This document shows positions 1 through 6,918 of a stretch of 64,000 nt of DNA, in pieces. The stretch covers positions 62,001 to 126,000 of the forward strand of contig NZ_JAHLQK010000005.1 of the NCBI RefSeq assembly GCF_018919215.1, given 5' to 3'. Made by a program: the position numbers and the translations under genes. The notes below the pieces were generated by a model. It had not been told where the DNA came from and searched no databases. It worked only from the letters and a program-made list of their open reading frames with translations. Source of the DNA: Alkaliphilus flagellatus. Lineage in GTDB: Bacteria > Bacillota > Clostridia > Peptostreptococcales > Natronincolaceae. Numbering within the stretch: position 1 is the stretch's first letter; each line of letters starts with the position of its first letter.

Positions 1-296
1 GTTCGGCTTTACTTGCTAAAACTGGAATACTAAATGGTAAAAGAGCAACAACAAATAAAAGGGCATTTAAATGGGTTACAGAGCAAGGTAAAGATGTACT
101 GTGGGTAAAAGAAGCAAGGTGGGTAAAGGATGATAATATATATACATCTTCAGGGGTATCGGCCGGAATCGATATGACATTGGGTTTTATAGCGGATCTT
201 ATTGGAAAAGAAAAAGCATTGGAGATTAGTCAAAGAATTGAATATTTTTGGAATGAAAATAGCGAATATGACCCATTTTCTAAGATGTATGAATAA
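1..296 (+). CDS. DJ-1/PfpI family protein, C-terminal fragment
   Basis: The reading frame is open from base 3 to a TAA at 294-296, giving about 97 C-terminal residues; the start lies outside the window. The fragment begins [20 protein letters not shown] and continues with [20 protein letters not shown]. Both blocks are typical of the C-terminal half of DJ-1/PfpI (class I glutamine amidotransferase-like) proteins. In that family the nucleophilic cysteine normally sits two or three residues before the first block, so here it would lie just upstream of the window. The family includes chaperone/deglycase, protease and isonitrile hydratase-like members. The fragment does not show which applies. 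The next gene is 100 bp downstream and has its own promoter. Confidence 0.8.
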   Translation, partial: SALLAKTGILNGKRATTNKRAFKWVTEQGKDVLWVKEARWVKDDNIYTSSGVSAGIDMTLGFIADLIGKEKALEISQRIEYFWNENSEYDPFSKMYE

Positions 297-348
297 TAGG
301 ATTTTAGAGATGGATTTTGTTTTTATAGTATACTCCTAAATAGTGTGA

Positions 349-367
349 GTACGTTTTATGCTATAAT
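349..367 (+). promoter_or_regulatory. extended -10 promoter of the GntR gene
   Basis: TATAAT at 362-367 is preceded by TGC at 359-361, forming an extended -10; no good -35 is seen at the usual distance. A GTACGT at 349-354 matches the core of the operators near 1341 and 1377 and lies just upstream of the -10, which may allow weak autoregulation. The remaining sequence from 297 to 348 shows nothing else. Confidence 0.5.
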
Positions 368-396
368 AGCATTAAAACAAAAAAAGGAGATTAAAT

Positions 397-1122
397 ATGT
401 CTAATAAGAAGCAATTTGTTTATTTACAAATATATGATAAAATCAAGTCAAATATAGAAAATAATATTTGGAAAAATGGAAAACAAATACCTACTGAACA
501 TGAGTTAATGGACATATTTAATGTTAGTAGGGATACTATAAGGAAAGCTCTTTCAAAGCTTTTACAAGATGGGTATATTTATAAGCAAGCTGGTAGAGGG
601 ACTTTTGTAAGAAAGATTAAGTCAAATTATAGCCTAACACTGCTAGAAAGTTTTTCAGAACAGATGAAAAAGCGGGGCTTGGAGCCTAGTAGTGAAATAA
701 TTAAAATAACAAACATAATGCCAGAAAAGTATATACTAGACCGTTTAGAAGTTAATGCTGAAGAAAATATATATAAGATTGAGCGATTAAGAAAAGCGGA
801 TAATGAGCCTATGTGTTATGAAATTGCTTTTGTCCCCGAGTCTTTATGTAAAGATTTAGATAAAAAAATTCAAAATAATGCATCGCTATACGACCTATAT
901 GAGAATTATTATGGATTAAATCTAAGCTATGGAGATATGTCTTTAGAAGCTAAAAATGCTTCGGAATATGTTAGTAAAGTATTAGAGATTAGGCCAAAAG
1001 ATCCTATATTAGAAATGCGTATTACGGTTTATTTAGATTTTGGAAGACCTCTTTATTATGTAGAGGCGTATTATATTGGTGAAAAATATATTTTTTCTAC
1101 AACTTTACCTAGAAAAGTTTAG
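397..1122 (+). CDS. GntR family transcriptional regulator (HutC/UTRA type)
   Basis: A 241-residue regulator. Residues about 8-72 form the winged helix-turn-helix of the GntR family, with the typical blocks QIPTEHELMDIFNVSRDTIR and DGYIYKQAGRGTFV. Residues about 95-235 form a UTRA ligand-binding domain as in HutC-type members, which usually bind a sugar phosphate or amino-acid-like effector. The start is supported by AAAGGAGA six bases before the ATG. The gene precedes, in the same direction, a permease/TIM-barrel pair whose promoter carries two palindromic TGTACGTACA sites. I infer it is the local repressor of that pair, released by the transported compound or a derivative. The effector cannot be read from the sequence. 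Confidence 0.9.
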   Translation: MSNKKQFVYLQIYDKIKSNIENNIWKNGKQIPTEHELMDIFNVSRDTIRKALSKLLQDGYIYKQAGRGTFVRKIKSNYSLTLLESFSEQMKKRGLEPSSEIIKITNIMPEKYILDRLEVNAEENIYKIERLRKADNEPMCYEIAFVPESLCKDLDKKIQNNASLYDLYENYYGLNLSYGDMSLEAKNASEYVSKVLEIRPKDPILEMRITVYLDFGRPLYYVEAYYIGEKYIFSTTLPRKV

Positions 1123-1200
1123 AAAGTAAAAAAGATAAAGCTATCATCTTAAGCAATACTTATTAATAATATTTACCTATATATAAAATAATACCTGAAT

Positions 1201-1304
1201 AAAAATCCTTAAGAATTAATTTTTCTGCTAAGTTTACATCACTTTTTATTAACTAATAAAAAGTGATGTAAACTTAGCAATAAGCTAATTATTAAGGGTT
1301 TTTT
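1201..1304. terminator. large nested inverted repeat, probable terminator after the GntR gene
   Basis: A perfect 26-bp inverted repeat (1226-1251 with 1254-1279) has a two-base centre. It sits inside a second 12-bp repeat (1201-1212 with 1292-1303, one G-T wobble) whose right arm ends in a T run. The whole could fold into one long hairpin ending in U residues. The 295-bp gap between the GntR gene and the permease holds this element plus the permease promoter and operators. Confidence 0.6.
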
Positions 1305-1337
1305 ATTTCAAATGTTTAGAACTATCTGAAATAAGAG

Positions 1338-1366
1338 TTGAAATGTACGTACAATTAGTATATAAT
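1338..1366 (+). promoter_or_regulatory. sigma-A type promoter of the permease/TIM-barrel operon
   Basis: TTGAAA at 1338-1343 and TATAAT at 1361-1366 are separated by 17 bases, close to the vegetative consensus. Two palindromic operators flank the -10. A strong GGAGGG ribosome binding site follows before the ATG at 1418. Confidence 0.8.
1341..1356. promoter_or_regulatory. GntR-type operator 1
   Basis: AAATGTACGTACAATT contains the self-complementary core TGTACGTACA and overlaps the -35/spacer region. It is the exact reverse complement of the site at 1377-1392. Assignment to the neighbouring GntR regulator is inference from position and from the GT-N4-AC form known for this family. Confidence 0.7.
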
Positions 1367-1376
1367 CAAATTAAAC

Positions 1377-1392
1377 AATTGTACGTACATTT
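1377..1392. promoter_or_regulatory. GntR-type operator 2
   Basis: AATTGTACGTACATTT is the exact reverse complement of operator 1 and lies 36 bp from it, just downstream of the expected transcription start. Binding to both sites would cover the promoter on each side of the -10. Confidence 0.7.
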
Positions 1393-1417
1393 GCAAAAAG
1401 TGTAAAGGAGGGTAATT

Positions 1418-2986
1418 ATGAAAAAACGTATTGCTATTATAGGAAGTAGCGGAGGGAATCTTTATAATCTAGGAGGAAAAGAACCAAGAAAGTTATTAGG
1501 TGAAATACAAATACAAGCATCTGCTTCTGAAGTAGAAGTAGTAGAAGTTCAATTTATTGCCGCACAGGCATCGATGGATTATGTGAAAGAAAATACAAAA
1601 GCTAGGCTTTTCTACTGGGATGATGCAGAAAAGAATATTACATGTACAGATGAAGATACTTTAGAAAATATAAATAAAAAAGCTAGCGACTATGATGAAA
1701 GACTATCAATTAAAATCAGTAATGGAGAAATAGATGGATTGGTTGTTATGAGCTGTGATCCTAATGGGACCAACATTAAGGCTATAGAAGCGGCAACTTT
1801 AAATAAAATACCTATTGTAGGAACTGGTGGAACTTCTATGGCTACAATTTCATCATTAGGTGGAAATGTAATTTCAACATCTGGAACTACTGGGACAACT
1901 AATCGGACCAGAGCTGTAGCTGCAATTTCAGCATTAAGTAAATTTTGGAGTTTAAAATATAAGCCTGTAATTGGTGGAGGGAGTCAACAAACTCAAGAGG
2001 ATGGCAATATATTTTCTCGAATTAGTTTTAGAGGTATTATGATGGCTGCAATTCCAGGATTTATTTCTATGGCTTTAATTTTAGCACTTAGTAAAATTCC
2101 TTTATTTGCAGAACTTGGAGATGTTTTTAATGTTTTAATAGGTGCTTTGCCAGTTATTGTTGCTGTAATTGCATCAAAACAAGTTTCAGGATTAGATGAA
2201 GTAGGAATTGTAGCTGGAGTTGTGGCAGGAAGTCTATCTACTAAAGGTGGACTAATTGGTGGTATTATAGGAGGTATTTTGGCAGGTATTCTTGCTTTTT
2301 ATTTTATAAAGCAATGTTTTAAATGGAATTTTCCAGCTACAACAGCAAATATTGTGGCAGGAGGTTTATCGGGATTAATTTCTGGTCTGATAGTATATTT
2401 TTTAATTGCACCTATTGCTTTAAAATTTGGAGATGGTATTAGATTGGCCATAGAAACAGCAACGGGATATAATTTAGCTTTGGCAGGAGCATTAGCAGGG
2501 ATATTAATTTGGCCAGCTATTATTGGTGGTGTTTATCATGCCGCTATATTACCTATAGTACTTCTTGAAATGGAAAAGACAGGAATGAGTTTTTTAGGTG
2601 CTATAGACATGACAAGTCTTGTAATGGTTTCAGCTGGTATTATGCTAGCAAATATTGTGTTTCCAAAAGAAAAAAGCGAAGCTACAATAGCAGCGCCAGG
2701 TTTTTTTATTAATATTGTATTTGGTACATTTGTTGAAGCAGCATATCCATTTATGTTTTCCAACAAGATGGTTATGCTTGGTGCAATTCTTTCAGCTGGT
2801 TTATCTGGTTTGATGGTTGGGATATTTAATGTAAAAGGAACTGCTTATGTACCTGCTTTAGTGGCACCAACTCTTTCTAGTAACTCAATTGGGTTTCTAA
2901 TCAGTATGCTAGTAGGATTAACCTCGGCTTTCATATTTACAGTATTTGCAAATAAATTAAGTAGGAATGTATCTTCTAACAAATAA
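1418..2986 (+). CDS. PTS EIIC-like permease fused to an N-terminal glycine-rich domain
   Basis: A 522-residue protein in two parts. Residues 1 to about 190 are soluble and unlike IIA or IIB: an N-terminal GSSGGNLYNLGGKEP and a Gly/Thr/Ser-rich stretch (GTGGTSMATISSLGG, then TSGTTGTTNRTRA) suggest a phosphate- or nucleotide-binding loop. Residues about 205-520 contain roughly ten hydrophobic segments. A central GVYHAAILPIVLLEMEKTG block and a later GTFVEAAYPFMFSNK block resemble EIIC of the glucose/beta-glucoside PTS superfamily. I see no IIB cysteine motif or IIA histidine domain. It may be a PTS permease that borrows its phosphoryl-transfer partners or a non-phosphorylating relative. It is followed by a TIM-barrel gene and preceded by a GntR-controlled promoter. 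The substrate is unknown. Confidence 0.65.
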   Translation: MKKRIAIIGSSGGNLYNLGGKEPRKLLGEIQIQASASEVEVVEVQFIAAQASMDYVKENTKARLFYWDDAEKNITCTDEDTLENINKKASDYDERLSIKISNGEIDGLVVMSCDPNGTNIKAIEAATLNKIPIVGTGGTSMATISSLGGNVISTSGTTGTTNRTRAVAAISALSKFWSLKYKPVIGGGSQQTQEDGNIFSRISFRGIMMAAIPGFISMALILALSKIPLFAELGDVFNVLIGALPVIVAVIASKQVSGLDEVGIVAGVVAGSLSTKGGLIGGIIGGILAGILAFYFIKQCFKWNFPATTANIVAGGLSGLISGLIVYFLIAPIALKFGDGIRLAIETATGYNLALAGALAGILIWPAIIGGVYHAAILPIVLLEMEKTGMSFLGAIDMTSLVMVSAGIMLANIVFPKEKSEATIAAPGFFINIVFGTFVEAAYPFMFSNKMVMLGAILSAGLSGLMVGIFNVKGTAYVPALVAPTLSSNSIGFLISMLVGLTSAFIFTVFANKLSRNVSSNK

Positions 2987-3109
2987 AAAATAGAAATGAA
3001 CAACTAGTAAAATACAAATTATAAATATATATATGTGTTTTAAAGATATATAAATCTAGACAATAAGTATTGTAAAGAAAAATTTAATCTACAGAGGGAG
3101 GATTACTAT

Positions 3110-3949
3110 ATGATTATTGGAGATATGGATAAAAAGCGTCAATCAGGATTGAAAAAAGTTCTTGATGCGTTAAAGTTGCATAATAATATGACGATATTAA
3201 GTACAGGAATTACTGGAGATGACGCTAGATTGGCAAAGGCTGTAACTGATGTAGGAGTAAAGTTGATAGAACCTAATCATCCTGCAGTGGCACTAGCAAG
3301 AGGATATAAAGGAGTTTCCTCTATGCACAAAGCTGAAATGGTAAGGCATGAGATTCCAATGGAGGAAATGATTAAAGTGACACGAGGAATTCGTAGTGTT
3401 GTACCAGATGATGTTTTTATAACTGTAGGTGTTCCAGGTGGTTTTACAGAAATATTACCTGTTATTTTAAAGGAAGAAGATTTTCTTAATATATCACTCG
3501 CTGGGGCAGATGGCCTTCATATTCATAAGTCAAACCTTAAAGATTTAGAAGAAGTAGTAACATTAGCACACAAGTATGGATTGTTGGTAGATGCTTATAT
3601 TGGTCATCCTGATGATCTTCATACTTTTGGAATACCTGCAAGAACACCTGAAGAAGTGAGTAAGGTTGCAAAGCAAATGGAATCTATTGGAGTTGATTTT
3701 ATTGGATTAATGACAGGTATGAGCTATGAAGGTGTTATAGCTGGTAGCATTCATTCTGAAACTAGAGAAAGACTTGTAGCTTTAACTTCAAGTGTTAAAG
3801 TACCTACACTAGCAGAAGGCGGTATTAACCTAGATAATTATCAGGCATTTGCTGAAACAGGTGTTAATATACTTGTTATAGGTACTGCTATTGATAATAT
3901 GGTTAATAAATCAGCTCAAGATGCTGTACTTTCATTCTTAGGTAAATAA
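3110..3949 (+). CDS. TIM-barrel protein of unknown function linked to the permease
   Basis: A 279-residue protein with a GAGGGAGGA ribosome binding site. The pattern of beta-alpha repeats and the end (AEGGINLDNYQAFAETGV, then ILVIGTAID) are typical of phosphate-binding TIM barrels such as HisA/HisF, KDPG aldolase-like and phosphosugar epimerase families, where the late Gly-rich loops hold the substrate phosphate. Other conspicuous blocks are GADGLHIHKSN, DAYIGHPDDLHT and GLMTGMSYEGV, with several His/Asp residues at strand ends. It does not match a named enzyme I can recall with certainty; DUF7916-type 'HisA/HisF family' proteins are the nearest thought. It follows the permease by 123 bp and ends at a clear terminator, so it probably acts on the imported, phosphorylated compound. 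Confidence 0.6.
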   Translation: MIIGDMDKKRQSGLKKVLDALKLHNNMTILSTGITGDDARLAKAVTDVGVKLIEPNHPAVALARGYKGVSSMHKAEMVRHEIPMEEMIKVTRGIRSVVPDDVFITVGVPGGFTEILPVILKEEDFLNISLAGADGLHIHKSNLKDLEEVVTLAHKYGLLVDAYIGHPDDLHTFGIPARTPEEVSKVAKQMESIGVDFIGLMTGMSYEGVIAGSIHSETRERLVALTSSVKVPTLAEGGINLDNYQAFAETGVNILVIGTAIDNMVNKSAQDAVLSFLGK

Positions 3950-3963
3950 AATATATTTTTATG

Positions 3964-3996
3964 AGCTAGCATTTTATTATGCTAGCTTTGCTTTTT
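3964..3996 (+). terminator. intrinsic terminator of the permease operon
   Basis: A 9-bp stem (3964-3972 with 3979-3987) with a six-base loop, followed by a T-rich tail. Confidence 0.8.
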
Positions 3997-4113
3997 AGAG
4001 AACTAACTTTTTAAATTAATCTAAAGAATAGACTTAGATTACAAATGATAAAGATAGTAAGTTAGAAAAACAAAAAACTTGAAATAAATTTTTATTTTTA
4101 ATCAATTTTTCTC

Positions 4114-4142
4114 TTTACAACAAACGTGTGTTCGGATATAAT
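4114..4142 (+). promoter_or_regulatory. promoter of the SOS micro-ORF
   Basis: TTTACA at 4114-4119 and TATAAT at 4137-4142 with a 17-base spacer. A LexA box fills the spacer and another lies downstream of the expected transcription start. Confidence 0.8.
4121..4134. promoter_or_regulatory. LexA (SOS) box 1
   Basis: CAAACGTGTGTTCG matches 13 of 14 positions of the Gram-positive LexA/DinR consensus CGAACRNRYGTTYG. It lies between -35 and -10, a position that would block RNA polymerase. Confidence 0.8.
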
Positions 4143-4149
4143 GATATCA

Positions 4150-4163
4150 AGAACATATGTTTG
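4150..4163. promoter_or_regulatory. LexA (SOS) box 2
   Basis: AGAACATATGTTTG also matches 13 of 14 positions of CGAACRNRYGTTYG and lies 29 bp downstream of box 1, within the start of the transcript. Two boxes on one promoter suggest tight repression. Confidence 0.8.
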
Positions 4164-4179
4164 ACGGGAGGAATTATTT

Positions 4180-4254
4180 ATGAAATCAATAGTATTTGTA
4201 GGAACAGTAAAAGAATTAAGAGAATATTTAACTACATGGAAAAAATCAAAGTAA
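4180..4254 (+). CDS. 24-residue SOS-controlled micro-ORF
   Basis: ATG at 4180 begins a 24-codon ORF (MKSIVFVGTVKELREYLTTW followed by KKSK) ending at TAA 4252-4254. It has a GGGAGGA ribosome binding site eight bases upstream, a consensus promoter with two LexA boxes, and its own terminator 17 bases downstream. Everything needed for a separate, DNA-damage-inducible transcript of about 160 bases is present. The peptide starts with a short hydrophobic strand-like part (SIVFVG), followed by a basic amphipathic helix-like part. It is not hydrophobic enough to look like a TisB-type membrane toxin. I do not recognise the family. It could also be a leader peptide or a marker for a regulatory RNA. Confidence 0.65.
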   Translation: MKSIVFVGTVKELREYLTTWKKSK

Positions 4255-4271
4255 TATATATTGTAGATGTA

Positions 4272-4310
4272 TCACCTCTAAAATAAGTTAGAGGTGAATT
4301 TTTATTTTTT
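4272..4310 (+). terminator. intrinsic terminator of the SOS micro-ORF
   Basis: A perfect 10-bp stem (4272-4281 with 4288-4297), a six-base loop, then a long T-rich tail. It closes a self-contained transcription unit. The rest of the 3950-4390 gap shows only AT-rich sequence. Confidence 0.85.
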
Positions 4311-4390
4311 TGAAGGATACTATAAGTTTTTGTCTAATATATTATAATATACAAATATCTATTAAGATTGAACTAGTTAGGAGGTAAATT

Positions 4391-4759
4391 ATGGATATGT
4401 TCCACATTATGAATGCAATTTTCCCTTTGTTTTTTATTCTTGTATTTGGTATTATCATATTTACTTTAATTAAAGGAGTTAAAGAGTGGCATAAAAATAA
4501 TCAGCAACCAGTTTTAAACGTAGAAGCTAAAATAGTTGCAAAGCGCAATCATACTTCAAGAAATAGTAGTAATCATGGAGGACATCATCATCACCATACT
4601 TCCACAAGCTATTATGTTACCTTTGAGGTAGAAAGCGGAGATAGAATGGAGTTTAGAGTTGCTGCAAAGGAGTATGGTATTTTAGCAGAAGGAGATATTG
4701 GCAAGTTAACTTTTCAAGGAACACGCTATCATAAGTTCGAGAGAAAAATAACATTATAA
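4391..4759 (+). CDS. DUF2500 family membrane-anchored protein
   Basis: A 122-residue protein with one N-terminal membrane segment (about residues 10-30, LFFILVFGIIIFTLIKGV). The soluble part matches the DUF2500 pattern: NVEAKIVAKRNHTS, then YYVTFEVESGDRMEFRV and GDIGKLTFQGTRYHKFER. A His-rich stretch (HHHHH near residue 65) lies in the loop between the first strands, as often in this family, and might bind metal. The role is unknown. TAGGAGG supports the start. It stands alone between two hairpins. Confidence 0.8.
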   Translation: MDMFHIMNAIFPLFFILVFGIIIFTLIKGVKEWHKNNQQPVLNVEAKIVAKRNHTSRNSSNHGGHHHHHTSTSYYVTFEVESGDRMEFRVAAKEYGILAEGDIGKLTFQGTRYHKFERKITL

Positions 4760-4793
4760 TCGAATAAAACAATCAAATTTGAGCAGATTCAGC

Positions 4794-4840
4794 AATAGGT
4801 AATAGTCATTTTAAATGATTAATGCCTATTATTTTTTTAT
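4794..4840 (+). terminator. probable terminator after the DUF2500 gene
   Basis: An imperfect hairpin pairs AATAGG near 4794 with CCTATT at 4825-4830 and has an AT-rich inner stem. A run of seven T follows. Confidence 0.65.
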
Positions 4841-5003
4841 ATTAAACAAATTTATGAATATGTCAAATACTATTGGGTAATATCATTAATAGCTAAAGAA
4901 TATATTAAGACAGTGTATGGTCTCTAATTATTTAGTAAATATATGTAAGTATTACAACCATAAAAAATTATTAATTTACATAATAACTAGAAAGGAGAAT
5001 TTA

Positions 5004-5618
5004 ATAATGGAAAAAGTTAAATTAGCGGTTATTTATTATAGTTCCACAGGGACTAACTATCAAATGGCAAAATGGGCAGAGGAAGCTGCAATAGAAGCTG
5101 GTGCTGATGTTAAGGTTGTTAAGGTACAAGAACTTGCTCCAGATGTAGCTATTGACTCTAATCCTGCTTGGAGGGCTCATGTGGACAGTACAAAGGATAT
5201 ACCAACGGCTGCTTTAGCAGATCTTGATTGGGCAGACGCATATATTTTTAGCATGCCAACTAGATTTGGTAATGTTCCTTCTCAAATGAAACAATTTTTA
5301 GATACAGCTGGAGGAATTTGGGCTCAGGGTAAACTTACGAATAAGGTAGTAAGTGCTATGGCTTCTGCTGGAAATTCCCACGGCGGACAAGAGATAACTA
5401 TTAAAAGTTTTTATACAACAATGATGCATTGGGGTGCAATTATTGTTCCACCTGGATATACAGACCCATCTACTTATGCAGCTGGAGGAAATCCTTATGG
5501 AACAAGTGTAACAGTAGACCAAGAAGGAAAAATGATAGAAGATATAAAGGAAGCTGTTAAGCATCAAGCTAGAAGAACTGTTACAGTCGCAAACTGGATT
5601 AAAAAAGGAAAAGAATAA
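5004..5618 (+). CDS. WrbA-type flavodoxin-like NAD(P)H:quinone oxidoreductase
   Basis: A 204-residue flavodoxin-fold protein. The N-terminal YYSSTGTNYQMAKW is the FMN phosphate-binding loop; SMPTRFGNVPSQMKQFLD is the WrbA-family block contacting the isoalloxazine ring; GNSHGGQE and the late GGNPYGTS are also typical. WrbA proteins are tetrameric and reduce quinones by two electrons from NAD(P)H, which avoids semiquinone radicals. An upstream ATG at 4917 is in frame, but the AAAGGAGA ribosome binding site six bases before the ATG at 5004 and the family's N-terminus fix the start there. It is probably a cytoplasmic oxidative-stress enzyme and stands as a single gene. Confidence 0.9.
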   Translation: MMEKVKLAVIYYSSTGTNYQMAKWAEEAAIEAGADVKVVKVQELAPDVAIDSNPAWRAHVDSTKDIPTAALADLDWADAYIFSMPTRFGNVPSQMKQFLDTAGGIWAQGKLTNKVVSAMASAGNSHGGQEITIKSFYTTMMHWGAIIVPPGYTDPSTYAAGGNPYGTSVTVDQEGKMIEDIKEAVKHQARRTVTVANWIKKGKE

Positions 5619-5619
5619 T

Positions 5620-5659
5620 TTTAAAGCCCTTAGGTCGCCTTAAGACTGAGGGCTTTAAA
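5620..5659 (+). terminator. hairpin after the flavodoxin-like gene
   Basis: A perfect 11-bp stem (5620-5630 with 5649-5659) encloses an 18-base loop that can form a smaller inner stem. The T tail is weak, so termination may be partial. Confidence 0.55.
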
Positions 5660-5734
5660 TCTTTAGGGTGATTATTTCTAATGATAAAAATTCTAATTCG
5701 CTTCTTAAAAACCTTTGTATTTAGACTTCAGTGT

Positions 5735-5743
5735 TGGTATAAT
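5735..5743 (+). promoter_or_regulatory. extended -10 promoter of the TPR gene
   Basis: TGGTATAAT is an extended -10 element; no clear -35 is seen. It lies about 60 bp upstream of the TPR gene start. Confidence 0.55.
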
Positions 5744-5801
5744 ACTATTTCAAATACAAATATTAATAGACATATAAGATGTTATGAAAGAAGGTTATTT
5801 T

Positions 5802-6740
5802 ATGAGTGATAATCAATATATGTTAGATAACTATAAAATAATAGGAAATAAATTTAAAGAAGAGGATCAGTTATTAAAAGCACTAAAATTTTATAAAAAA
5901 GCATATGGCTGCGAAGGTGGAAATGAGGATATAGACTTAATTTTAGATATAGGCCTTTTATATGATGAACTGGAGGATTATGAAAAGGCTGAAGAATATT
6001 ATAGTAAGGTTTTGAACATAGATCCGGAAGATGCTAGGGGGTATTATAGTTTAGCTACTCTATATGACAACCAAAAAGACTTTACCAAGGCTATTAGGTA
6101 CTATGAGAAGGCTATAGAAATGGATGAATATTATGATAAGGCATATTTTTTTCTAGCTAATATTTATGATGAACTTGGAGAAAAGGATAAGGCTATTAAG
6201 TATTATAAAAAGGTAATAGAAATAAATCCTTTTGATTTTTGGGCCTATGTAAATGTAGGATCTATACTTGAAGAGATAAATCAGAATGAAGAGGCTCTTG
6301 AAATGACAAAACGAGGACTGGAAATTAATCCTGAAAATTTTAAAGCTCTATTTAATATGGGAGTTATATTAAATAAATTAGGGGAAAAGGATGAAGCTGT
6401 AGGCTATTATGAACAAGCTATAGATAAAAATCCCCGGTTTCCTAATAGTTTTTTAAATCTCGCAATTATCCATAAGGAAAGAGAGGAATATGAGGATTCA
6501 GTAGAAGTACTTACTATGGGTATAGAATACAATAGTGATACAGCCGTACTTTACTATAACCGTGCATGTCTTTATGTATATCATTTTGGGAAAGTAGAGA
6601 AAGGTATACGGGATTTAATTAAAGCTACTAGCTTGAGCCCAGATCTTATAGATTATATGAAGCATGACAATGAGCTAAGTCCAATAAGAAATTTAGATGC
6701 GTATAAATTGCTATTTGAAGAAAATATTGGTATAGATTAA
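5802..6740 (+). CDS. tetratricopeptide (TPR) repeat protein
   Basis: A 312-residue protein made almost entirely of TPR units of 34 residues from about residue 15 to 290. Examples are YDELEDYEKAEEYYSKVLNI, YDNQKDFTKAIRYYEKAIEM and YDELGEKDKAIKYYKKVIEI, with the usual A/Y/A spacing and P at position 32. There is no signal peptide or membrane segment, so it is cytoplasmic. TPR arrays act as scaffolds; the partner is unknown. The in-frame ATG at 5784 has no ribosome binding site, while AGAAGG stands seven bases before the ATG at 5802, so the later start is used. Confidence 0.85.
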   Translation: MSDNQYMLDNYKIIGNKFKEEDQLLKALKFYKKAYGCEGGNEDIDLILDIGLLYDELEDYEKAEEYYSKVLNIDPEDARGYYSLATLYDNQKDFTKAIRYYEKAIEMDEYYDKAYFFLANIYDELGEKDKAIKYYKKVIEINPFDFWAYVNVGSILEEINQNEEALEMTKRGLEINPENFKALFNMGVILNKLGEKDEAVGYYEQAIDKNPRFPNSFLNLAIIHKEREEYEDSVEVLTMGIEYNSDTAVLYYNRACLYVYHFGKVEKGIRDLIKATSLSPDLIDYMKHDNELSPIRNLDAYKLLFEENIGID

Positions 6741-6782
6741 TTTATAGTTCATTTACAATTAGTAGGTAGATGAACTTGAATA

Positions 6783-6791
6783 TGGTATAAT
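6783..6791 (+). promoter_or_regulatory. extended -10 promoter of the DUF4153 gene
   Basis: TGGTATAAT lies about 130 bp upstream of the chosen start, implying a leader of about 120 bases. Nothing else is recognisable in 6741-6918. Confidence 0.5.
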
Positions 6792-6918
6792 TAAGTAAGG
6801 GCGTAGGGTTTTCGACTTTATTCGATAAAATACATAAAAAAAGAAAACAGAATAGTATAAAATGTTGAAATTTCACTATTTCCATGGCAATAAAATTAAA
6901 ATAAATACAAGGGGTGAT

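Noticed and set aside
4917-5003. N-terminal extension of the flavodoxin-like protein
   Set aside because: The extra 29 residues have no family counterpart, and the ribosome binding site lies directly before the ATG at 5004.
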